A DNA stretch of 6,284 bases from Bacteroidota bacterium (lineage in GTDB: Bacteria > Bacteroidota > Bacteroidia > Chitinophagales > Chitinophagaceae), in contig JAEWIW010000159.1 in NCBI GenBank assembly GCA_023386855.1, positions 1 to 6,284 of the forward strand. The letters run 5' to 3'. A program made the position numbers and the translations under genes. A model generated the notes under the pieces. That model saw only the letters and a program-made list of their open reading frames with translations. It made no database searches and was not told where the DNA came from. Position 1 is the first letter of the stretch, and each line of letters starts with the position of its first letter. Positions 1-6,284 of this stretch are shown piece after piece.

Positions 1-12
1 GGTCAATTCTGC

Positions 13-3000
13 CTATTGTGTCAATAATTTTGTGTCAGCCTCCACCTCCTGGGCCTGGTTTAAAGGAATAACAATAATAAAACTGGCTCCCTGGCCCTCT
101 TTTCCAATCGCCCTGATGATTCCCTGATGCTTTGCAATGATCTTTTTTGTTATGGCCAACCCGATTCCTGTTCCCTCATATTTATGCCTGGTATGCAGGC
201 GCTGGAAAATGGTAAATATCTTTTCGGAAAATTCATTTGAAAAGCCAATGCCATTGTCCTTGATAGTGATCCTTACAAATGGGCCATTTTCATCATAGGC
301 ATCAATAAAACTGAGCTCACTTACCCTCCTTGCCGTAATGGATATTTCAGGAACCACACCAGGGCGTATAAATTTCAAGGCATTACTCAGGAGGTTCTGG
401 AATACCTGTCGCATCTGGCCGGTTAGCACTTCGGCTTTGGGAAGATCGTCCACGCTGATCACTGCTTTCTTTTCCTGGATCGACAGTTCCAGGTCACTGA
501 GCACTTCTTCTATCACCGCATTGAGATCCACCAGTTCAAATTCCCCTTCTGCATTCGACAACTTGGTAAATGATAAAAGATCATTGACGAGGTTACCCAT
601 TCGTGTAGAGGAAGCAATGATCTTGTTTACAAAGTCCACTGCACCCTGCTCCATTTTTTCCTGGTAGCGGTCTTTCATGAGGTGACTGAACATGGTGATC
701 TTACGAAGGGGTTCCTTTAAATCATGGGATGCAATAGATGCAAACTGCATCAGTTCACTGTTACTGACTTCCAGTTCAACATTGATCCTCTGCAGCTCCC
801 TGGTTCTTTCTGCCACTTTTTGTTCCAGTATATCATGCAGCATCTTCTGGTCGTGGATATCGGTACATGTACCGAACCATTTTACAATCTCTCCTTCCTC
901 ATTCAGCATGGGAACCGCACGAGCCAGGAACCAGCGGTAATCACCATCCTGACCTTTAATACGGTATTCAATTTCATATTCTTCACCTGTTTCAAGTGAA
1001 CGTTTCCAAACCTTCCATGCCCGCTCCCTGTCATCAGGATGCAAAACATTGTTCCATCCTTCTCCTTTTGATGCTTCCAGGGTCATTCCTGTATATTCAT
1101 ACCATCTCTTGCTATAGAAAACATGGTTGCCATCGGGTAAGGTTACCCAAACCATTTGAGGTACAAAGTCTGTAACAAACTGGAAATCTTCATTTGCTTT
1201 CAGCAAAACTTTATTGGCTTCCTGTATGGCCTTCCTTGCATTCACCTGGTCGGTCACTTCATATGCAAACACCAGTATGCCATCAACCTTGCCCTGGTCG
1301 TCGTGGATGGCCTGGTAGATGAAATTAAAGAAAACATCTTCCAGTGGCTTATTTTCATCTCTTGCCATGTTAATGCCCATCTCTCTTCCTACATAAGGCT
1401 GTCCTGTTTCATATACTTCCCTCATGATCTTATAGATCCGCTGGCCGGCGATCTCTGGTAACGCTTTCAAAACAGGCAATCCCTTGATCTGGCGCTTTCC
1501 AAATAATGACTGGTATAATGGATTAACAAGATCAAATTCAAGGTCTGGTCCTTTCAATGTACAGATCATGGCAGGGGCCTGCATGAACAGGGTTTCCAGC
1601 ATTTTCTTCTGTGCTTCCAGGTCGGCAGTACGCTGGGCAACCATTTCTTCGAGTTCCTCATTAAATGCCTTCAGCGCTTTATTCTGCTGTATGATCTCGG
1701 CAGCGGAATTATCAGCAATTGCCCCAAGCAGGCGATAGGGAACACCATTCTCATCCTGCAATACCATTCCCTTATCCAATACTGAAATAAACCGGCCCGC
1801 GGCATTTTGTATGCGATATTGAACTGTCCAGGGTTCACTCCTGTTAATTGCTTCATTCAACACCTGTAACACATGCCCACGATCTTCTTCATGTATAAGG
1901 TCTTTCCAGAACTGCACCGTAGCGGTTTCAGGTTCTTGCTCATAACCAAACCATTTAAAGAAGCTATCGCTCCACCACATGGTATTGGTGGTAAGATCAC
2001 GATCCCATACTGCATCACTGATCGCATTGGTGATCAGCCTGAATCTTTCTTCACTTATGGAAAGTTCAGCTGTACGTTCTACCACCTTTTTCTCCAGCTC
2101 AAGGCTGAGGGTGCGGTAACTTTCCTTTGACCTGATCAGTTCCTGGTAATTTTTGCGTAGTGCTTCTTCGGCTTCTTTCTTATCATTCACATTCGTCAGG
2201 CTCATTACAATACCATCGAGCAATGGTGTTGCAATGATATCATACCATTCCACTTTACCATCTGTTTCAAGCTGCATTTCGGTATGAAAAGGTTCACCGG
2301 TTTCAATTACGCGGCTGCATTTTTCAAGCAAGCCTATTTTCAACAATTGCGGGTATATTTTGCTGACCTTTTTGCCGATATAGGATTCATTCTGCCGCTT
2401 AACCATTTTATCTGATGCCTGGTTGGCGGTTACCCATTCCAGGTCTACAACATTTGCTTTATTATCCCTTACTGCCCTGAAAGCCATTACAGCGCTCATG
2501 GTGGCATTGAACACACTGCGGATAATGGAATTGAGTTCCTTCACATTGGATACATCCACAAACGAGATCACTACACCATCGATTTGTTTATCCTGGCGCA
2601 GGTAAGGAAATATTTTCATGAGATGGAAAGAACCATTGGCCAGTTCCACTTCCCGTTCTGTAGGCACCCCCGTTTTTGTCACCCGTTCAAGTTCACTCAT
2701 GAAGTTGCTGCTATCGCGAAGATTGGTGGAAATATGCTGAATAGGCCGTCCAATATCACCTTCAATAAGGTTTATGAGCTTCACCGCCTGGGGATTGAAC
2801 TTACGGATGCGATAATCCTTATCTACGAACACCTGGGCGATTTCCGAACTCCTGAAGTAGTTATTGAGGTCATCATTTAATTCAACGAGTTCGCGTATCC
2901 TTAACTGGTGCTCAGTATTTAACGTATGCAATTCTTCATTCAACGATTGCAATTCCTCGTTTGAACTTTGCAGCTCTTCATTGGCAGAAAGCAATTCTTC

Positions 3001-5022
3001 ATTTGAGCTTTGCAATTCTTCATTGGCTGTTTCAAGGCTTTCCACCGTTAACTGCAGGTTGGTTCTTGCTTCGCGAAGGTCTTCTTCCAGCTGGTGTATG
3101 TATTGAAGTGAACCGGCTTCCGGGAAAGAAGCATCGATCATCTGCGTTTTGGATGTAATGGGCGGAACGGCTTCACCCAGCACTAGAAGAATATTGCCAT
3201 GTTGCGCAGGGCGTACATAAAGATTCACCAGCATCTCAGCATTGGCCTGCAGCTTCACATTATTCAACGCAACTTCAACATTATCTTTCATGCATTTCCT
3301 GATCGCTGCATTCAGTGCTGCTGAAAATTCCCTTCCCACCATCCTTAAGATATTCAATGATACAAGCCTGTCGGGAAGTGACAGGTATCGTTTGAAATCC
3401 CCCACCGCTTCCTTGATCTCAAAGTTGCGGTCGACATACAATGCCGTGAATCCATATTTTTCTGTCAGCAGCCGGCTGAAATCTTCTTTCAGTTCTTTTT
3501 CCAGCAGGTTATGCCGCGAAGGATCAACACCTGTTACCGGTATGGTGATCTTTTTTGTCCGGGCAGAAGGTAACCTGTCAGGGTTATATTTTGTATCGGT
3601 TGATGTTTTTTGAAATATCTTCCATTTAGAGCTTACCTCGCGGAATCCATCATTGATGTTCACTGGAGATTCACTTGGGCCGAGAAATAAAAATCCGTTT
3701 ACATTCAGTGAGAACAGCAGCGTAGAGATCACTTTTCTCTGTAATGTGCTGTTCATATAGATCAGCATATTACGGCAGGTGATCAGGTCATTCTTTATAA
3801 AAGGAGGGTCTTTGAGGATATTATGCCTTGCAAAAACGATCTGCTTTCTTAAATGACTTTGAATGGTGTACTTATCGTTATCGAAGGTGAAATATTTCTC
3901 TCTTATATTAGATTTCACTTCATGGAGGGAGTCTTTATTGTAAATTCCCTTTGCCGCGAATTCAATGGCATCGCCATCAATATCCGAAGCAAAGATCTTC
4001 ACTTCCATTTTTTTGTTCTCCTCCTCCAATATCTGGTCAACCATGATAGCCAGTGAATACGCTTCTTCTCCCGTACTGCAGGCTGTGACCCATATCTTTA
4101 TAACATCATTGTCTTCCTTTGCCTGGATAAGTGGCCTCAGTACATCTTCCTGAAGCTGGTCAAAAGCAGCGCGGTCGCGGAAGAACTTGGTTACACCAAT
4201 CAGGAATTCTTTTCCCAGGAATGTACATTCCTCAGCAGATGAACGCAATAAAGAAAGATACTCCTCGAACTGCTTATATCCCAGGATGCCCATCCGGCGA
4301 GTAATACGGCGGATGATAGTAGGCGTTTTATAATTGAAGAAATCCATAGAGCAGTGCTTCTCGATAAGCTTAAGCACTTCGGGAAGAGCGGCTTCATCGG
4401 GCTGCCCATCAATGGCCACCCGCTCGGGCTTTTCATCAATATAATTGAATAATTCCTCGGGCATCAGTTCTGGTGCAAGAATGAAATCAGATATACCTGT
4501 GGCGATGGCGCTATTAGGCATTCCATCGAACTTTGCGGTAAGCGGGTCCTGCACCATAACAAGCCCACCGGCCTTATTGATCTTCACCACACCCTTCGAC
4601 CCATCGGTACCGGTTCCCGAAAGAATGATCGCAACGGCCTTATCGGCCTGGTCTTCGGCAAGGGTGGAAAGAAAATGGTCAATGGCCATATTGGGTGAAC
4701 GATCCGGAATCTTTACCTGCAATTTCAGGTGACCGCCTTCGATAGACAATAACTTATTATTGGGAATTACATAAATGCAGTTCTCTTCCACCCGGGTTTT
4801 ATCCGCTGCCTCCACTACCTTCATATGGGTGTGCTTTCCAATGAGTTCTACCAGCAGGCTCTTGTAATCGGGGCTCAGGTGCTGGATGATGACAAAAGCA
4901 AAACGGCCGTTTACAGGAAGATTGTCGAAAAATTCATGAATGGCTTCCAAACCACCTGCTGATGCTCCAATCGCCACTATATAAATTTCGTTATGCCTCA
5001 TTTGTTGGTTATCTGCCTTCAT
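13..5022 (-). CDS. CheB-CheR-multi-PAS sensor histidine kinase, 1669 aa
   Basis: This is a giant, probably cytoplasmic, signalling fusion; I see no signal peptide or membrane segment. CheB methylesterase (about 12-195) has GASAGG with S21, QH with H48 and SGTGTDG with D140, so the catalytic triad is intact, but CheB's usual N-terminal receiver is absent. CheR glutamate methyltransferase (about 205-472) keeps FFRD (280-283), the SAM loop ACSTGEE (314-320), ASDID (345-349) and CRNMLIY (416-422). A weak PAS-like segment (about 515-620) and a coiled coil (about 636-722) follow. Five PAS domains lie near 718-828, 833-950, 988-1113, 1139-1262 and 1278-1394. HisKA has SHDLKEP with phospho-acceptor H1433. 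The HATPase has its N box near N1543/N1547, DNGIGF (1589-1594) and GTGIGLA (1617-1623). The ATG at 5022 is followed closely by the CheB fold; M8 (ATG at 5001) is an alternative start. The stop is TAG at 15-13. The architecture is known as a CheB/CheR hybrid kinase; the stimulus and partner regulator are unknown. Confidence 0.95.
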   Translation of the reverse strand: MKADNQQMRHNEIYIVAIGASAGGLEAIHEFFDNLPVNGRFAFVIIQHLSPDYKSLLVELIGKHTHMKVVEAADKTRVEENCIYVIPNNKLLSIEGGHLKLQVKIPDRSPNMAIDHFLSTLAEDQADKAVAIILSGTGTDGSKGVVKINKAGGLVMVQDPLTAKFDGMPNSAIATGISDFILAPELMPEELFNYIDEKPERVAIDGQPDEAALPEVLKLIEKHCSMDFFNYKTPTIIRRITRRMGILGYKQFEEYLSLLRSSAEECTFLGKEFLIGVTKFFRDRAAFDQLQEDVLRPLIQAKEDNDVIKIWVTACSTGEEAYSLAIMVDQILEEENKKMEVKIFASDIDGDAIEFAAKGIYNKDSLHEVKSNIREKYFTFDNDKYTIQSHLRKQIVFARHNILKDPPFIKNDLITCRNMLIYMNSTLQRKVISTLLFSLNVNGFLFLGPSESPVNINDGFREVSSKWKIFQKTSTDTKYNPDRLPSARTKKITIPVTGVDPSRHNLLEKELKEDFSRLLTEKYGFTALYVDRNFEIKEAVGDFKRYLSLPDRLVSLNILRMVGREFSAALNAAIRKCMKDNVEVALNNVKLQANAEMLVNLYVRPAQHGNILLVLGEAVPPITSKTQMIDASFPEAGSLQYIHQLEEDLREARTNLQLTVESLETANEELQSSNEELLSANEELQSSNEELQSLNEELHTLNTEHQLRIRELVELNDDLNNYFRSSEIAQVFVDKDYRIRKFNPQAVKLINLIEGDIGRPIQHISTNLRDSSNFMSELERVTKTGVPTEREVELANGSFHLMKIFPYLRQDKQIDGVVISFVDVSNVKELNSIIRSVFNATMSAVMAFRAVRDNKANVVDLEWVTANQASDKMVKRQNESYIGKKVSKIYPQLLKIGLLEKCSRVIETGEPFHTEMQLETDGKVEWYDIIATPLLDGIVMSLTNVNDKKEAEEALRKNYQELIRSKESYRTLSLELEKKVVERTAELSISEERFRLITNAISDAVWDRDLTTNTMWWSDSFFKWFGYEQEPETATVQFWKDLIHEEDRGHVLQVLNEAINRSEPWTVQYRIQNAAGRFISVLDKGMVLQDENGVPYRLLGAIADNSAAEIIQQNKALKAFNEELEEMVAQRTADLEAQKKMLETLFMQAPAMICTLKGPDLEFDLVNPLYQSLFGKRQIKGLPVLKALPEIAGQRIYKIMREVYETGQPYVGREMGINMARDENKPLEDVFFNFIYQAIHDDQGKVDGILVFAYEVTDQVNARKAIQEANKVLLKANEDFQFVTDFVPQMVWVTLPDGNHVFYSKRWYEYTGMTLEASKGEGWNNVLHPDDRERAWKVWKRSLETGEEYEIEYRIKGQDGDYRWFLARAVPMLNEEGEIVKWFGTCTDIHDQKMLHDILEQKVAERTRELQRINVELEVSNSELMQFASIASHDLKEPLRKITMFSHLMKDRYQEKMEQGAVDFVNKIIASSTRMGNLVNDLLSFTKLSNAEGEFELVDLNAVIEEVLSDLELSIQEKKAVISVDDLPKAEVLTGQMRQVFQNLLSNALKFIRPGVVPEISITARRVSELSFIDAYDENGPFVRITIKDNGIGFSNEFSEKIFTIFQRLHTRHKYEGTGIGLAITKKIIAKHQGIIRAIGKEGQGASFIIVIPLNQAQEVEADTKLLTQ
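2905..3030 (-). repeat. Six-copy 21-bp/7-residue repeat in coiled-coil linker
   Basis: This stretch encodes residues 665-706 of the CheB-CheR kinase. The motif NEEL recurs exactly every seven residues, with N at 667, 674, 681, 688 and 695, and a degenerate sixth copy (NTEH) at 702. The copies resemble each other at the DNA level (variants of caattcttcattgg on the plus strand) but differ at several synonymous positions, which suggests old duplications under protein-level constraint. The repeat is the core of a longer predicted dimeric coiled coil (about 636-722) joining the methyltransferase half to the PAS-kinase half. Similar NEEL-rich linkers are familiar in CheB/CheR-PAS kinases. Confidence 0.85.
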
Positions 5023-5068
5023 GGTTATTTAAGCAAAGAATTAACGGGTAAGGGTTTGGCAAAGAAAG
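5023..5068 (-). other. 46-bp intergenic gap, probable operon junction
   Basis: This is the only gap between the two genes. On the minus strand it reads from just after the phytochrome TAG to the ATG of the kinase gene. There is no Shine-Dalgarno-like box; the bases just before the ATG are A/T-rich (taaataacc), as is usual in Bacteroidota. An exact 8-bp direct repeat, TTCTTTGC, occurs twice 26 bp apart (plus-strand 5059-5066 and 5033-5040). No terminator hairpin is visible, so read-through from the phytochrome gene is likely. The gap is too short to contain a lost kinase domain. Confidence 0.6.
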
Positions 5069-6284
5069 CTAAGAATTTTTATGTTGAAGCATATATGCCA
5101 ATAAAGCATTGCGAAAATTCTCCGCTACCGCCAGTTCAGCCTTATTCCATTTACGTGCCGCGCCGGTAACGGTTTGCTTCCAAAGCGAAAATGATGCCCT
5201 GGGATGATATTTTTTCCCATCCGGCTCAAACTGAACAGCAGTATTGGGGTCGCCTCCCCAGGTCACCTGCTCCACCTCTTCGGGCCTGAAAGCAAGTATA
5301 TAAGTTTTTTTCTCGGGCTGTAAGGGCAATGCCAGCAGGCCGCTGCCTGTTTTCTGGAAACCAGTGGCTGGTTCATATGCTCCAGATAAATTGTAATTGA
5401 CGTATAATCCATCTACTGCTTCAGACTGCAGCCAGAGCACCAGGTCGCGGATTTCGCTTTCCGAAGGTGTTCTTCCAATTGTGTCGATATAGCCCTGTTT
5501 AACCACTGCAACGCCTCCACCACTAAGAATTTTAAGCAGTGAATCATCAAAAACGGAGAAATCCTGGTTGCGATATAGCTTCTCCAACTGTTCGAGATGC
5601 TGTTTATTGACCGATTCACGGAAATGCTGCTCTTCGGCCGTCAACAGGGTATTGATCTTCGCCGATAGTGCCCCTGATACCAATTCGAACAAGGTGCAGA
5701 TCTCGAAGGAAAGATAATGAGGTGTTTTATGATGGCAGGCGATCAATCCCCATAGCTGCCCGTTCACCAGTATCCGGGTCGACATGGAAGCCTGCACATG
5801 CATATTCCCCAGGTATTCAAGGTGTACGGCGGCAACACTCCTGAGGTTGCTGTCTGAAAGATCAACAAGCGTATTGGTTTTCGGGTTAAGGACGGGATAA
5901 AGCCTTTCCGGCTGGTATTGAATATTGGGAATCAGCCTGAACGGTGTATTGCGATAAAGCTCCCTTGCCTGCCTCGGTATATCTGAAGCAGGAAATTTAA
6001 GACCCAGGTAGCTTGGCATGTCTTCTTCCATGGCTTCCGCGATCACGTCCCCGTTCCAGTCATCATCAAACTGGTAGATCATGGCTTTGTCGAACCCCGA
6101 GATTTTTTTCAGGTGACGGATAGCCACTTCACAGGCCTCCCGGATAGTGGATGCGGCATCGATACTGGCTGTAGTGAACCTGAGTTCCTGGTAAATATCG
6201 AGGTAACTTTCCCTTGCCGTTTTTGTTACGGGATCTTTTTCCACTTCAACAATAAAATAATGATCCTGCACTTTTACCGTGGTA
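5069..6284 (-). CDS. Bacteriophytochrome photosensory module without kinase domain (5' end cut by window)
   Basis: This is a red/far-red photoreceptor that should bind a linear tetrapyrrole such as biliverdin. The frame is open to the window edge, so the GTG at 6271 is probably not the start: the residues across it (VKVQDHYFIVEVE) resemble the last strand of a phytochrome PAS domain. Numbering from that GTG, GAF spans about 25-212 and PHY about 225-395. With a constant offset of 110 to Deinococcus radiodurans DrBphP (recalled numbering), Y66, D97 (in PASDIP), R144, H150, Y153 and H180 match Y176, D207, R254, H260, Y263 and H290, all chromophore-pocket residues. The PHY tongue has WGG (338-340) and PRASF (357-361). 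The Cys that binds biliverdin lies upstream of the window and cannot be checked. The protein ends with TAG at 5071-5069, only about 40 residues after the tongue, so no HisKA, HATPase or other output domain is present. Unusual substitutions are VAAVH where VSPxH is usual and AFRPE where WFRPE is common. The CheB-CheR kinase gene starts 46 bp downstream. Confidence 0.93.
   Translation of the reverse strand, partial: TTVKVQDHYFIVEVEKDPVTKTARESYLDIYQELRFTTASIDAASTIREACEVAIRHLKKISGFDKAMIYQFDDDWNGDVIAEAMEEDMPSYLGLKFPASDIPRQARELYRNTPFRLIPNIQYQPERLYPVLNPKTNTLVDLSDSNLRSVAAVHLEYLGNMHVQASMSTRILVNGQLWGLIACHHKTPHYLSFEICTLFELVSGALSAKINTLLTAEEQHFRESVNKQHLEQLEKLYRNQDFSVFDDSLLKILSGGGVAVVKQGYIDTIGRTPSESEIRDLVLWLQSEAVDGLYVNYNLSGAYEPATGFQKTGSGLLALPLQPEKKTYILAFRPEEVEQVTWGGDPNTAVQFEPDGKKYHPRASFSLWKQTVTGAARKWNKAELAVAENFRNALLAYMLQHKNS

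Noticed and set aside
1..12. Terminator after the kinase gene
   Set aside because: Only 12 bases remain beyond the stop codon; no hairpin or T-run can be judged.
553..765. The C-terminal kinase as a detached phytochrome transmitter moved onto the CheB-CheR protein
   Set aside because: The SHDLKEP-type HisKA resembles that of many Bacteroidota PAS kinases as well as phytochromes, so similarity alone does not show that it came from the neighbouring phytochrome; a tree would be needed.
1671..1856. Minus-strand open frame of 61 codons in another frame inside the kinase gene
   Set aside because: It sits inside the well-conserved third PAS domain of the main frame and has no recognisable content. 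The minus-strand frames at 4200-4439 and 5413-5619 were rejected for the same reason.
338..4732. About a dozen plus-strand open frames of 60-123 codons opposite the kinase gene, the longest at 3242-3613
   Set aside because: All lie antisense to a gene with continuous recognisable domains. They overlap one another in different frames, and their translations show no familiar motif or domain; the Ser/Leu-rich ones mirror the coiled-coil codons. They are best explained as shadows.
5034..5063. A separate promoter for the kinase gene in the 46-bp gap
   Set aside because: The TTTG-N18-ATTCTTTG match has two mismatches in the -7 box and would leave an almost leaderless transcript. It is reported only as a low-interest finding, not as a feature.
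5069..6271. A complete 400-residue phytochrome starting at the GTG at 6271
   Set aside because: The frame stays open to the window edge and the residues before and after the GTG fit the end of a PAS domain, so the gene is treated as truncated by the window.

Overview
The window holds two protein genes, both on the minus strand and reading right to left. They fill almost all of it. The likely source is a Bacteroidota bacterium, perhaps Chitinophagaceae or Cytophagales. Three things suggest this: moderate A+T content, no Shine-Dalgarno-like purine box before the one visible start, and kinase and phytochrome sequences of a type familiar from that phylum. The assignment is inference from style, since no marker gene is present.

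Layout in transcription order. Positions 6284-5069 carry the 3' part of a bacteriophytochrome gene. The end of the PAS domain, the whole bilin-binding GAF domain and the whole PHY domain are visible. The protein then stops at the PHY/transmitter boundary, with no histidine kinase or other output domain. A 46-bp gap follows (5068-5023). Positions 5022-13 carry one 1669-residue signalling protein. In order, it has a receiver-less CheB methylesterase, a CheR methyltransferase, a divergent PAS-like segment, a heptad-repeat coiled coil, five PAS domains and a HisKA-HATPase histidine kinase. The last 12 bases (12-1) lie beyond its stop and hold nothing recognisable. I see no RNA gene, mobile element, CRISPR array or clear terminator.

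Working model (inference): the genes form an operon. The first product senses red/far-red light through a bilin but has no transmitter. The second has a kinase, five or six possible sensor domains and a full methylation/demethylation pair, but no chromophore-binding phytochrome domain. The orphan photosensor may therefore act in trans on the neighbouring kinase or share its response regulator. No receiver domain, methyl-accepting chemotaxis protein or heme oxygenase is encoded here, so the kinase target, the methylation substrate and the bilin source must lie elsewhere.
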